Origin: Isoetes taiwanensis
Lineage: Eukaryota > Streptophyta > Lycopodiopsida > Isoetales > Isoetaceae
DNA: 64,000 bases
Direction of reading: 5' to 3'
Assembly: GCA_021234155.1 (NCBI GenBank)
Contig: JAJEKV010000091.1
Span: 999,501-1,063,500, forward strand
The position numbers were made by a program, and so were the translations under genes. The notes below the pieces were generated by a model. It saw only the letters and a list, made by a program, of their open reading frames with translations, was not told where the DNA came from and made no database searches. Every line of letters starts with the position of its first letter. Position 1 is the first letter of the stretch. Shown piece after piece: positions 34,544 through 46,555 of the stretch.

Positions 34544-36596
34544 ATCCAAGATATGCAGAAGCCCTAAAATTGCAAAAGCTGTAATGACCTAGTGTCAAAG
34601 AAGGAACAGTCGCATAACTGAGGCAAAGGGAAGCTTCTTCTACCGCAGAGGGGAAGTTGAAGACCATAAAGGATAATATTGCATGCCTTCAAGCAATCGC
34701 CAGATCCTAATGCAGTGTCTCTCACGAGATTCATACTTTGGAGAGGGAGAAAGATATGGCGTAATATATGTTGAAGTCCCTACTTGAAATGGGGTGGGCC
34801 AATAGATCAAACCCGTAGAAAAGGTGGTCTGCACTAATCAATCGAGATTGCCAACAACGAAGTCCCTCCTTGCAAAAGCCCAAAGAAGACTTAAAGAATG
34901 TCACCAGCCGAGGGAGATGACCAAGAGAAATGATCACCGGTCAAAGATCACCCAATACCATTCCGATTGCCAATTGAGATGAGGAGAGATGCTCCACCGT
35001 GGTCTTGCATTCCGTGATGATTACACCCCTCACCGCGATGAAATGTGGACATCATTATCACGCTAGTCGCACCCGCTTTGCTCATGGAAAAAGGATGTCG
35101 CCTGAAAAGTGCACGTAGACCATTCCTACCGGGCTTAGTGCAGGAAATAGGTAAGCTTAATACAAGAAAGGTGAAGTGTTGCATGCCGGAACAACTCACA
35201 AAACCGAAAGAAGATAATTGATGTTGATGAGCATGTAGACACAACTCCCCGTAGCAGCAGAAAAGGAAACAAAGAAATCACACCAAAAGTAAAAGGACCC
35301 CGTGATCAGCCAAGCACAAGTCCACAAGGGTTCACACCCACAGCCAAGACATGGGAAAAGGTACATGCCCGCTTTTCGTGCTCGATTTTGAATTGACAAA
35401 GATCGGTTGGTGTCAGAGACATTGACAACAAAACTACCAAAGACTTTTCAAAGACACCGCAAAGACTTGGCAAAGACAAAGGTCGGAGACACCAAAGCAT
35501 GCTGAATCCAAGGGAGATTCAAGTAGTAGTGATGGTGCCAACAATTATAGTATAGTTCCAAATTCCGCAAAATGCCTTCTACAAAGGCCTCCCTAACACC
35601 GCTGTGTCGCAGGGAAGGAAAACGATGGCTAAGATGTCGGCAATCGATTCGCATACCGTTAAGTTGTGTGAACAAAGTTGACACCTGGCCAAGGGCCGTG
35701 AAGGTTGTGGAAGAAGAAAGTGAGGGTGAGTCGAAAAAATGACCTTGATGAGGACGCCCCATAGAAGTAGCATTTGGAAAGAAAAAACATGGCTAATGTA
35801 ATTTTGCCTTATGTATTTCAGGCAAGCAAACCTTGATTTTGCAAGACAACCCTAAACCATCAGCCAAAAGGTTTTTGTTCAAACAATTAATATATTTGAT
35901 CCCCGCTTTTATTCCACCTTTAATGTGCAAATTTTGGTTTGGATTATTCAACTTAGGATTCTCAGAAAAACTTGTCCGCAAAAAAGAAGGCAGCCAATGG
36001 TTATACTTAGTGAATCTGATGAAGAAGACAATACAGATAAAGAAGTGCCAAAGACAAACTCTAACATACAAAAGGTGCCTCATATCCCGTTATATTTCGT
36101 AATGTGTTTCAGAATTTCAGCTTGTTAATTGCAGCTCATCCTTGCATGCGTGAGAACAAGACAGTCGTGGAATGAAGAAACCGGGACAAAGGCAAAGCAA
36201 GGGTTACCGATAGCCGGAAACACCCATACATTGGGGCGTGGAGATACCAATAAGGATGAATCGACTATGGCTATCAAAGACTTCCATCATCCGGTAGCAA
36301 AGATAAAGCAGTAGTCCAAAGAAGTTGCAAAGATCCGCCCAAAGACCTCCCGATAGCACTTCCCGCCAGAGTCCAAAGACACATTGCAAAGACAGATAAA
36401 GCACGATGCAAAGACACATCGACAAGGTTGCAAACGCCCAAGGATGGACACCCGCACGGAAGTTGATGGTGCCGGACGAAATGGTGTAATCGGGCACGCA
36501 TACAACAGAGGAGAATGAACGGAAAATCTTGCCTCCACCACAAACCAAGCATGTTGTAAAGAAACCGCAAATAAGTACCTCATTTGCGCACTGTGG

Positions 36597-37004
36597 TATC
36601 ATGAGTTTGTGGAGTGGGCAATCGCAGGTTTGATATTGTTATTTGGAGTGCTTCTCTACTTCGAATACAAGGGATATGGTGGATGCATTGTTCCCCGATT
36701 TGCGCACTGATTCTTGAAGGTTTATGGTCAAGAGCATTGCTATGCATGCAAGCATCCAAACGTACTTTAAAAGCGATTTTTTCAAGGAGTTGAAGGTTGT
36801 ACTTGAGGATTTTCCTCAAAATCATGGTATGATTTTCTTGGTTGATGACAGCCTCACACAAAGGGTTTTCTAAACCCCGCACACACAACCCTTCCCATTA
36901 TGCCTTTCAAGGGGCAAGAAGAGGACAACTTTTTGCGTAAGTTTGTGTGTCCAACTTTGAATACTTGTCTTCCCATGTCGCATGAAACGATCTCACAAAG
37001 TTGA
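36597..37004 (+). pseudogene. FCP1/NIF-type phosphatase domain relic
   Basis: Three frames read in succession give a recognisable FCP1 homology (HAD-family) C-terminal half: YHEFVEWAIAG, then FDIVIWSAS, then NTRDMVDALFPDL, then YFKSDFFKELKVVLEDFPQ, MIFLVDDSLTQ, and NPAHTTLPI with GQEEDNFLRKFVCP. The LVDDS element is the conserved Asp-Asp motif of the family, and EEDNFL is its usual tail. At least three single-base shifts and one stop break it. The catalytic DxDxT segment is not found at the expected place. A weak candidate, FVLDFELTK, lies at about 35,372. Members dephosphorylate RNA polymerase II CTD or related targets. Confidence 0.65.
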
Positions 37005-37439
37005 CATCACCGATGCATGGTTGGAAGAGGAGACAGCTTGTAGTGTTGATTACCGCCTCAACAACTATCTTGTCTCGCCTACTATATCCTCAATGCTCCA
37101 TTAGAAGTACAAAGGCACCGGCCGGGCACCCTTCCCCGGCGGTAATCAAAGATGACTCAAGACTTCGATGACTCATGAAGTAACCATTGTACAAGATTTT
37201 TTTTGTAATATATATGTATGATTACTTTGTCTTATCTTCAAAGATTGAGTGATATTGAGTGATGTTCTAATCTTGAGTGTACAATTTTCTTCGTAATATA
37301 TATCAAGCTTACTCCAATACTACAAAGCATTGTTTCCAATACTAAGATACTCCAATAATTCAAACCAATACTACAAACATTGTCTTAGGGGCATTGTCTC
37401 CAATACAATGATCAAAATTTGAGACAAGTACACAAGTAA

Positions 37440-40400
37440 CTACAGATTTGTTACAATGATAAAACAACTAGGCCAAGCATATTCAACCTTCATATGGCGT
37501 AGATCGTCAAGGATCATCCGTGAGTAGCCTCGCTCAAGGGAAAATCTGCTGGTGCCGTGAATCTGATTCATCTCAAACTTGATAGCCGATACGTGATGAT
37601 CAGACCGAAAGTCGCCTTTGTCTTCAAGTAGCTCCTTAACTACCATCCGGGTCGGCAAAGATAGTACAAACCAGCCAACACATGTTCATCCACATTGAAG
37701 GTTCGACCTCAGCCTATCCTTGACAATTTCACAAGGATATGCCCCGCTTTAACACATTTGACCACATAGAAATCTGCATTCTCCCGATTTCCCCGCCGGC
37801 CACAACAAAGAAAAAGTTATCACCTTCCTCACGCTTCCTGATAGCCATTCTCCATCACCTTCAAAAAATGCCTCATCGATTTCGCCTTTTCGCACCTTCA
37901 CCAAAGAGACTTATCCGGCTTTTAGTGTAACATATTTCCAATTCTTCAATCTGTGCTTGTTCACACAAGATGACCGGCCTTTCAAACAAGCTACCACGTA
38001 AACAACTTAAACCTCTATGAGCCACCCTTGTGTGCTTGATTTGGCCAAGTATGTCCTGATGTCGTATTTGCTTGGTCCCTTCCACTCGGCAAATCAAATG
38101 GGTCCGTTCTATCAACATCATCCTTTCCACTACCCGTAAGTACCTGCAAGGAAACAACAAGTATTGCATCTCACAGACAAAGATAATACAAAGACTACTC
38201 ATCACAAGACAAAGAGCTCACGACAAAGACTTAAAAGCAGATGAAAGCACTATTCAAAGACATTACAAAGCTAGCTTTACAAAAAGACTACTCAACGTAT
38301 CACAGCAGATGAAAGCATAATACCTTTTGATGTCCCCGCTTGTTGGTACCTTCATTCCAAATGAAGTTGCGACCATTCACATGCATCACAGAAGCACCCC
38401 TAAATCTCACCCCATCATACTTGAGTCGCTTCTCTAGTGAATGCCCCTTTAAGGATCCGCCCCTTGCCCATCGTGTTTCCTTACCATGGGTGTCCCAAAG
38501 AAATTCCATACTATTTCCTTCCCTAGCTCATGGTGATATCTTGGTAGGAAATAGAATGGCCGGCAGATTTGAATTGGCTAGAACAACCATCCGACCAAAC
38601 TATATGCTTGAGAAATCTACACCATTTGATACAAGCCATGAATTGTGCTTTCTAAGACAAGGTCGCACAAAAAGAGTGTCATGAAGCTTGTCATCACTCA
38701 AGTAAAAATGGGTTTCCTTCAATAGCTTTCTCGATCCCGTAATCCGATGTCCATCCTATAATGTGATGTGGACGAGAATTGTTATTCGTCATTGTGCCAA
38801 TGCCGGCTTTGAACCTCCCTTTGTATTTTTATGTCAGTAATTTTCCAGAAAATCAATTACGTAAACAATGGTGTCATCTTGATATTGTCCAGTAACTCCC
38901 CGAATTGCATGGCCTCGCCATCTAGCCCCCCGTAAATTGTGTGGCACGAATATCTTCAATGTGGAACACGATATGAAATGAAATCCTTCAATGGCGCTCT
39001 CTTGTAAGACAACTGAGGACCGGCTTTGGTCCTTTTTTTTTTTTTCCCTTGCCATTTGAGGTCTCATCTTGTGGCCGCAGCCTTCCAGGTCCCACCAGCT
39101 TGCTTGATTTCTTACTTTTGTTTCCCTTCTTCTCAACTTGTGTCTTGCAGCCTTCAGTCAGGTCCCACCAGCCTACCTTGGATTTCTTACTTTTGTTTCC
39201 CTTCTTGGTGGCATTGGTTTTTTCTTTTTCTCACGCCACCGCACCTCCTTGGTAACGCAGCCTCGAACTCCACCAAATTTCTTCTCGCCTCCACCGAATC
39301 AGAATAAGGTCCAGAGCATAAAACAAGATTAGCGCAGTTGAAAGCACAAAAGCGCTTTTCAATGGATGATAAAGACATATCAAGATGTTGCAAAGATGCA
39401 ATAAAGAGAGTATTACCTTTTCAAACGCCTTCCATTCAAGCAAGAACTCATGATTCTCTCTCTCTTGGACATATAGGAAGAGTTTTATGCCACACTTCCA
39501 CATGTCCGTGATCAAGCGCCATGTTTATGCCATTCTTCACCCTCGCCTTTGTTGCAAACCACAGCCCTCCGTGAGCTCACCGGGTTGAGTCATACATATA
39601 TTGGCTGGCCGACATCGCCTCACCAGTCCACAGACCTCGCAGTGCACTTGCACTCTTCACCATGAAATCCGCCACGACCTTAATGCATTCAGGCTACCCC
39701 CGCATACCCAACTTCATATGGTATATGCAACAACAAGTTTCCCTTTCGATACTTTCTTTACATAAATAGGCTTCAACTTCTCGAAAGCCTTTAAGCAAAC
39801 AGGGTGTTCGATGTGCCTTTTGTATTGTTGAAATAGCTCCAAATTTAATGGTGGCCGTTGGTTAGAAATATTTATGCAACAATAGCAAAGAAAAATTTGT
39901 ATGGAAACTTATACCGTGGTGGACCTCCATAAGGTGCAAGGGATAAGAAATTCGAAGCCCGACTCTCCAACAAGTTGTTCACAACATCTTTCTTGCAAGG
40001 AGAGACTCGCTATTTTGTTTCCACTGCTATGCTTTGCTTGCAAGCAGGGGTGAGAGAATCGCACCTCAACCTCCTTTGAAGCTAGACCACTGACCATTTC
40101 CAAGGATCTGCCTCGATTTTCTTAATGCAGCTAGCTTGCAATTGTTGACCTCATGCAACCTATCATAAGAAATATTGCACATTAATCAATGAACATATCT
40201 CATCCAAAGATCACTCAAGATACAAGCACTTAAAAGCACTTAAAAGCACGAAGAAGCACAGCATGAAAGCAAGAATTAGATGCACCTAACAGCCCCGCCA
40301 TAGTGGAATTGCATCTCGATTTTTTGTGGAAGAAGCCATCACCGTCGAGGTTCCTCGCCTCCAAACATCATGGTTCCTTTGCCTCTTTGTGGCTGCCATT

Positions 40401-41294
40401 GTCCCGTTTTTGTTGTTGAGCAAAGACCCCACGCCTTTGCACTCCTTTGATTTGGCAAAATTCCGTGTTCTCGATTTTCCATTTCGCGGTGATGAACCAC
40501 CCTTTCATCACATCGGCCTTGAGTTCGTGAATGTTTTTGGTGAGCTTATTGAAGTAATCAACTACTTGCTTGGCTATTTCTGCCCGCTGCCTCATGCTCG
40601 ATCCTCCCGCTCAGCCGCTTTTCTCTTATTCCGTAATCAGATTCTCTTTTCTCGCCGCATCCAATTTCTTGTAAATTGCAGAGGAAACCGATCTTCACGA
40701 TATTTCCCGTGTTGCATTGACATCCAACAAATCTGAACACCGTATTGGGATTCATCAGCCGAAAAATCCAATGCTAAACGTGTGATTGCCTCCAGTGCCT
40801 GTGATCGAGGAGCCATGAAATTCCCCGAGAGGGAGGATAAGTGAATTGAGGGAGAAATTTCAAGGGCATGACGGTAATCCAATTTGCAACGCATTACCAC
40901 ACCACTCGCCGAAAATCCAGCCGTAAAGCCCACAATCATTTTCCTAACGGCTCGCTTCGTGAGGTGGACGGCGAAAGTACATGAAGGGCGAAAGAAGATA
41001 GATTCCGGGAGCCGCCATAGGGTAAATGCCTTTTCATGATAAATTACGCACTGACTCACCCGCCTATATTTTATGTCTATTATAAAAAGCAGCCGAAGTT
41101 TCACATACAAAAATGAACAGCTTGGAGATAGTAGACAGCTTATAAATATCCGATTAGAATTTTCAGCCAAGTACAACTTGGAAAGAATGTGTCGAAGCGG
41201 ATTCAAGAGGGCAAAACAGCCCTCTACAAAGATGTTATCTAGATGCCATAGTGCATCTCTCATGGATTGGAGTCTCAAAAGATCCTCGCTTTAA
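37440..41294 (-). pseudogene. unidentified multi-exon relic, reverse strand
   Basis: Several reverse-strand segments look coding: 41,278-40,637 (contains MAPRSQALEAITRLALDF), 40,595-40,368 (MRQRAEIAKQVVDYFNKLTK, coiled-coil-like), 38,509-38,324 (RFRGASVMHVNGRNFIW), 38,143-37,900 and 37,658-37,440 (SRFSLERGYSRMILDDLRH). A plausible intron (donor AAAAG|GTATTA, acceptor CCTTGCAG) runs 38,323-38,144. Between segments lie AAAGAC-rich, intron-like stretches. Frames change at least once in most segments. I recognise no family. It could be one gene or two neighbouring relics. The strand and order are visible in the sequence, but joining the pieces is inference. Confidence 0.35.
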
Positions 41295-41732
41295 GACATT
41301 GGTGCGCATAAGTGGTCCCAGATGGTTCCCTCGATTTGGGGGTCTGCATCTCAAGCAAAGTGGTCTCAAGTGGAAACAGATAAAAAACATTTCTTCGCGA
41401 AGAGTTGGGCATTAAATCCCAAATCCCATATGCGATATCGCTACGAGACCGCATGCTCCCTCTGAAGCCGAGGCCTTATATCGACCTTAAATTTTGTTAT
41501 GAGGATCCACAAGCAGCCGATGGATCGGTTGTCCAAGTTAGTTCTATCTCAATCTAAAACATCGTGATGGTACCATGATGTGATTGTATGGGCGGAGAGG
41601 TGGGGATATCCCTACATCATTTACCGTGATAATCAACTAGGTGCCGCAGATTTAGTGCGCATAATGTGTCGAGATCGGCTCGGGTGGAGAAGGGTTCATT
41701 GGTTAAATACATTTCAGATATAAATCCCTTTA

Positions 41733-42071
41733 TTGGTATATACGAGCAAAACTATCCGAGAGCCCAAATCCCCCGCATATCTCAAGCGCAGATATCGCCA
41801 GACATGTAACCAAACAAGACCTAAGCTACATGTGGAAACAAAGGTGTGGTCAAAGATCCCAAGGGAAGAGAGATTTTGTAAGGTTTGTGGCATGAACATA
41901 GTCGAAGATGAAACCCACACATTCTTACACTGCTCAGCATACGAAGAGATTCGAGATAAGTTTTGTATCAATGAGGTTGACTTTTTCTCTTTGTTAGACA
42001 GGGACCCTATGACACTTGGTCTTTATTTGAAAACTATAGAAGCACATCGCTCTCTAGTTTTAAAAATTTGA
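41733..42071 (+). pseudogene. LINE ORF2 C-terminal region
   Basis: A 113-codon frame has the same layout as the reverse-strand copy at 12.2-12.6 kb: basic residues (YLKRRYRQTCNQTRP), REERFCKVCGMNIVEDETHT with CSAYEEIRDKF, and a short tail ending in LVLKI. The Cys-Cys-His-Cys spacing matches the zinc-binding motif at the C-terminus of many LINE ORF2 proteins. Weak similarity in the same strand extends upstream to about 41,620 (GAADLVRIMCRDRLGWRR in another frame), consistent with a 5'-truncated and frameshifted copy. The (TTCAT)n array starts 69 bp past the stop and is its likely 3' tail. Confidence 0.75.
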
Positions 42072-42140
42072 ACAAAATTTATTTTGTATGCATTCGCTCC
42101 ATGGCCTTCAAGGTCCTAAGTGGGCGTGATCAATTTGAAT

Positions 42141-42195
42141 TTCATTTCATTTCATTTCATTTCATTTCATTTCATTTCATTTCATTTCATTTCAT
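42141..42195 (+). repeat. (TTCAT)11 microsatellite, likely LINE 3' tail
   Basis: Eleven perfect TTCAT units lie 69 bp past the stop of the + strand LINE ORF at 41,733-42,071. Confidence 0.95.
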
Positions 42196-42474
42196 TATCT
42201 GACACGAAAGGAGGTGGCATTGCCTTTCCAAGGGGTAACGCCTTTGTGGTGGATCACAAGCAGGATCAATGCGCATACAAAGAATTCAAGAACTCAGATC
42301 TTGCAATTTTGTAATCTTTGTGGTGCGGGAGCACCTTCGCATTGCCATTAATCTTTCTTTTATTTGCATGTTCATCTTGATACTTTTGTATTGGTAAAGT
42401 CCATTCTTATCTTTGTTTTTGAATGCAACTAAAAGATGTTAGTCATGTTATTATTCTAAGCTCTTATTTTTGTT

Positions 42475-42854
42475 TTTGAACACAACTAAAAGGTACTTTC
42501 CACCAAGCTCTAATATTATTTGATGTTCTGTTTACTAGCTTTCCTATACATAAAACCTTGGGCCTTGCACCTCCATCATCTTCAACATGTATTTCAAAAT
42601 TCCACCCCGCTCTTTTGACATTTTTTTTTTTTTTCCTTGCATACTCTTAAGCATCGCTTGTGTTTAGGCATGTTCTTAATATCCTTGTCTTTATTCAATT
42701 CCTTAAACCTTTTCAATCTCAACTTGTCTCTCCATATTTTCTTCTCTAACTCATCCACATCAATATCATCATTACTAAAATTATTATCTTGCACATCTTC
42801 ACCATCATTATCTTCCATGTAATCACATGCATCAATATTCAAATTCTCTTCCAT
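42475..42854 (-). pseudogene. EIN3/EIL-type transcription factor, N-terminal DNA-binding region fragment
   Basis: The reverse strand starts MEENLNIDACDYMEDNDGED and has an acidic stretch, then IDVDELEKKIWRDKLRLKRF, the signature opening of the EIN3 domain. After a frame change near 42,620 comes KKKMSKERGGILKYMLKMME, and after another CKAQGFMY and NNIRAWWK. These match the order of conserved EIN3/EIL blocks, including the LREWWK-type motif. Homology ends near 42,475, so most of the ~500-600-residue protein is missing. There is no intron, as is usual for this part of EIN3/EIL genes. At least two frameshifts and one deletion make it a relic. EIN3/EIL proteins activate ethylene-response genes in the nucleus. 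Confidence 0.85.
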
Positions 42855-43249
42855 CTCTCAAGTCTCCGATATTGTCCATGAGAAATCAACACCAACCAAA
42901 GTTTAAAAAGGCTAATGTAAGGTCGCCTAAAATTCTTAAGTGATTTCAAACCCTAGGAATAGCGTAAGCTAAAACTTTGAATTTCATCCACCCTCATAAT
43001 ATATACATATTATCGTTGTTCTACATGTTTCGATTGCCGCAAAGATGCGATCTTGGCATAGTCATGGTTTGAGTTCTCAGACACTCAAAGATCAAACCAC
43101 TAGTTATATGATGTGGTCTCCAGATCCGACGCAGCGGCTTCTCCCAAAGCACCTTTTCTGCAACAGTCCCAAGCACGCCAATCAACTAGGGAATTGCAAA
43201 ATTCCCGCCAGTCATCCGTGGAGCATCCGATGTAAGCATTTGCATGTTC

Positions 43250-44000
43250 GTAATACAAGCGCAACTAAGGCATGCAAGGAGCCGGAGCACATGGGAAGAT
43301 AAAAGTGGCGATAGTCCGAGCCTACCTCTTTGTCTCTACCGTCCGTCCACGCCAAAAAATGGTTGATCATAATGCATATCTTCCTCAGCCACGAAACACA
43401 TAGTCCACCACACCGCACTCGCCTTTGGTTCTCCCGCCAGCAAGTGTACCTATGGAAGGAGATGGCCACCGTACAATCCATTGCAAATTACCAAGTCAAA
43501 GATAATGCGGAGCAAAAGCAACCGCCACCATAGTGCGGATCCGTTGTCATCCGATGCCCATGGCCGCTTTCACTTCTCAGACACAAAGGGTAACACATCC
43601 TCAAATAAGAAGTCGATTTCATAGGTTGTTGCACCCATGTTTAAAATCTCCGAGAAGTATGACCTTGCCCAACCGCTTTGTGCTATAGTACATCATCATA
43701 TAGATCGCACATAGGGTCCACCATCCACATCTCGAATGGGTGCAAATGTAAGTTGCTTTCCGATGTGGAAGTAGTAGGTCAGCCATATACACCGCACCCA
43801 CAATTACCGGTTGTTCCCCAAATCCTGCCTTGTATAGGGAGATTGATTGTGCTAAGGTTGTCCGGTAGTAGCAGGGAACTCCTTTGTATCCCCGCTTTCT
43901 TGTGCAGTTATTGAAGACTGAGTAATGCTGGTAGCCTGGCAGGTTGGGTAACCTATGTCGGGCAAGCTCCAATGTCTTCATAAGGAAGATGGAATCCATA
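43250..44000 (-). pseudogene. LINE endonuclease (EEP/APE-type) relic
   Basis: The reverse strand from about 44,000 has the features of the LINE endonuclease: MKTLELARHRLPNLPGYQHY, then RKRGYKGVPCYYR (GG-like turn), VIVGAVYM, and KVILLGDFKHGCNN, which is the GDFN catalytic motif with Asn changed to Lys. Past stops and a frame change it continues with LVICNGLYGG, KASAVVDYVF-like residues near 43,400, and GSDYRHFYLPM near 43,290, matching the SDH motif with His changed to Tyr. Two catalytic motifs are therefore altered as well as the frame. No RT follows. Its strand is opposite to that of the LINE tail at 41.7 kb, so it is a different insertion. Confidence 0.7.
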
Positions 44001-44009
44001 TCTAGAACA

Positions 44010-45010
44010 ATTGAGTTGAGAATATCTCCCTTCTCGCCATGGGAAGCCCGACAATTCCGGGAGAACTATAATGAAGGCACAATTCCTATTTGTTGCAAAA
44101 GATGCGCATGGCATTTAGTTGTGATGGCAGAAGCTTGGGCAGGAGGGAAGGTGGCAAAAGCAGAAGCAGCATGCGACGCACGAGAGGCAGGAGAGCCAGT
44201 TGGAGCAGGACATGCAGATGTTGCAAACGGAGTAAGAGCATGATCAGAAGCACCAGGGGCTTTAGCAGGATGACCTCAAGGGTTTGCAGCAGCCGCTTTG
44301 GTGGTCGAATAATCCTCATCTTGCCTTGAATTAGTCTCGTGATCCCTCCCTTGGCATGCTCTTAACCCCGGGCCACCTCATGCCTGTGGGGAATCTGATT
44401 GTGTCGAGTGAGATCTTGGTCAACATAAAGGGACGCCCCTTCAACCGCTTCCCCGGGACGTATAGTTATAGCTTCTTGTACTTGCGAACCGCGATCAGAA
44501 TGTGGGACAAATGGTGGCAGCTTTAAGGCTACTGAAGCACTATGTCGACTTGCCCTAACAAGTGCATGGGTGTATGGAACGCCATATGGGTGGAGGACTA
44601 GCGCCCCAAGGCATTCAATGAGGTTCTTCTGATTTCTCCCAGAGGCCACCACCACCACATTCTCCATCTCGCCTTTGATGCTCTTGATCCCTCGTCAATG
44701 TTGATAATCTCACGTGCAACGGTACCGCCTCATACATGCATGGGTTATGGCCTGATTTGGAGTTATACGACATGGGCCAACATGACGCGCTACAGCAGCT
44801 TGCCCGTGGGCTAACATCGCACGCATTTCAATATGTGGACATGTGAAGTGGCTCTTTCCCCTCCCTCGGTTAGAAGCCCCCCGCCGGACTTGTTTCGGGC
44901 TTTGCCAATTTATGATGCACAGAAGCTTGCTCATGAGCACCGCATGGAAGCCCCTATCCTCGCTATGATGATGGTTTCCTACCATGCACATCCGTGATCC
45001 CGGCAATATA
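44010..45010 (-). pseudogene. possible LINE ORF1 relic upstream of the endonuclease
   Basis: On the same strand and directly upstream of the endonuclease relic, one frame of 44,300-44,090 is rich in Ala, Pro, Ser and Thr (ACPAPTGSPASRASHAASAF). Two further reverse-strand frames, 44,667-44,362 and 45,006-44,710, follow upstream. LINE ORF1 proteins occupy this place and are often low-complexity, but no zinc knuckle or RRM can be confirmed. The call rests mainly on position. Confidence 0.3.
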
Positions 45011-45192
45011 GTTGTACTCCAATTTCTACAGTCAGAGGCAACCGCAGGTGTCCACCGCCTCCGATCAAAGGTGGAAGATAGTCAGCGATCGCCTCCTCGC
45101 TCAAACCATTTTCTCGCCGCTGTCATGGCTTCAATGTTGGTGGACAGGATAACCAAATAAGCTTTCACATTGCGTGATATTTTGAGTTGATT

Positions 45193-45262
45193 CTCAGATG
45201 TTCCTCATCAAAAGTGCAAATATTGACTCAGATGTTCCTCATCAAAAGTGCAAATATTAACT
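45193..45262. repeat. tandem duplication, 34-bp unit
   Basis: CTCAGATGTTCCTCATCAAA and the following AGTGCAAATATT are repeated directly with one base difference. Confidence 0.95.
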
Positions 45263-45471
45263 CGCATGATTATTTTAGTACATAACAAGAAAGTTTAAAA
45301 TGAAACGCACTTATTTAAGAAATGCGTTTAAAAGATTCCTTTATAAAAATTGAAAACTTGAAAAAAATAGACAAAATAGGGAGCAAAATAGATTGTTGAG
45401 CACTTAGCGTTCGAAATACCCCCAAAAAAGTAACATTTTTTTAAGCTTTTTATTTTTTTAACATTAGGGCG

Positions 45472-46052
45472 GATTTGGAGTCTCAAATGGCCTCCTATCA
45501 GCCATTCCACGCCATATTTCCGGGCCCTTTTTTTCCATGCCACCTAGGATACCAAACTCTCATAATTACAGATTTGCTTGGAATATTCTTCCTAATAAGG
45601 GGGATTGCACATTCATGGCGCCATATGTATTTAATTCTGTTGGTTGTCAGACGGACTGATGCAACATGTGGCTCTTCTAAAATGCCACTTGCATTATAGC
45701 ATACCGCAACTCATGACGGTGTTCTTGGTTTGTCGATACTGCTGCGCGCTGCCACCGCTTTTCTACATTTCAAAATTTGAATGTGTAGGTTGAAGCTTTG
45801 TATCGATCGACTTTCATTTCGAGGCGGCATGGGCCGCCTTTAACCGATCTTCACTTCATCCTAATACAAAGCTTCCCCCCCTACAATTCGAATTTGAATT
45901 TGCTTAATGTATAAAAGCATGGATTGTAGGAGAATGGACTTTCGATTTCCATATGCATGTTGCAAATTTCAAAAACGGTTAGTACGGACGTTCTCGCTCA
46001 CAACACGGCTTAATTGTGTTGGGGCATAAAAATACCACACCTTCATTTCGCC
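45472..46052 (+). repeat. ~600-bp direct repeat, copy 1
   Basis: The block begins GATTTGGAGTCTCAAATGGC and ends CACCTTCATTTCGCC. It matches 47,511-48,120 along its length with scattered changes and short gaps. It contains TATAAAAG near 45,912 and an internal imperfect inverted repeat (45,772-45,803 with about 45,864-45,896, both around AAGCTTTGTAT). The pair with TATA boxes could be LTRs of a short element spanning 45.5-48.1 kb, but no TG...CA ends or primer-binding site are evident. Confidence 0.9.
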
Positions 46053-46264
46053 GTATGATCTACACAAGATGCAAGTTGCTTGTTGTCAAATTACACTTAA
46101 ACACAAGTGAGGTCGGCACTTACGTGGTTTTCTCGAGGAGGGTTTGAGTGTTTTTTTAAATCCCAATTATCGACATAGTGTGACGTGAGCATCTTGGTAT
46201 TAAATAGTATGTTAAATTCAAATTATATCGGTGTTCATTTTCAGGTTAAACTCAAATCATATAG

Positions 46265-46370
46265 GTTTAGGAATAAGGTTAAAAAAAGGAAGATATTGAT
46301 ATTTAGGAATAAGGTTAAAAAGGGAAGATATTGGATATTTAGGAATAAGGTTAAAAAGATATTGATATGG
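46265..46370. repeat. three tandem copies of a ~43-bp unit
   Basis: TTTAGGAATAAGGTTAAAAA followed by GGAAGATATTG recurs three times. The forward frame across it encodes repeats of FRNKVKK, which I take as a by-product of the array. Confidence 0.9.
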
Positions 46371-46555
46371 CTCAAATTTCGAGATATGCACATAATGGCA
46401 TGTAATGATGGTTGATAGGACTGAATACTAATCATTGCTACGATTTTCACGCCTAATCCAGCCTATATCTATTCCAGCCTTAGATTGGCTTCATTCTCCC
46501 CCAATCTTCCCCAATCTTCGCTAGATCCTCCGCCCAATTTCTCTAGTCCATCGCC

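Noticed and set aside
36204-36602. Three overlapping reverse-strand open frames of 98-132 codons
   Set aside because: They lie opposite + strand, AAAGAC-rich DNA leading into the FCP1-like domain. Their compositions (Cys/Leu/Phe-rich) are typical of antisense shadows.
40637-41278. 213-codon reverse-strand frame as an intact gene
   Set aside because: The first half is Cys/Leu/Ile-rich without motif, and only the part from about 40,815 down looks coding and then changes frame. It is recorded as part of a relic, not as an intact gene.
44086-44319. Leucine-rich reverse-strand frame (looks like a membrane protein)
   Set aside because: The adjacent frame of the same strand is Ala/Pro/Ser/Thr-rich and better fits a low-complexity ORF1-like protein. 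The Leu frame is its shadow.
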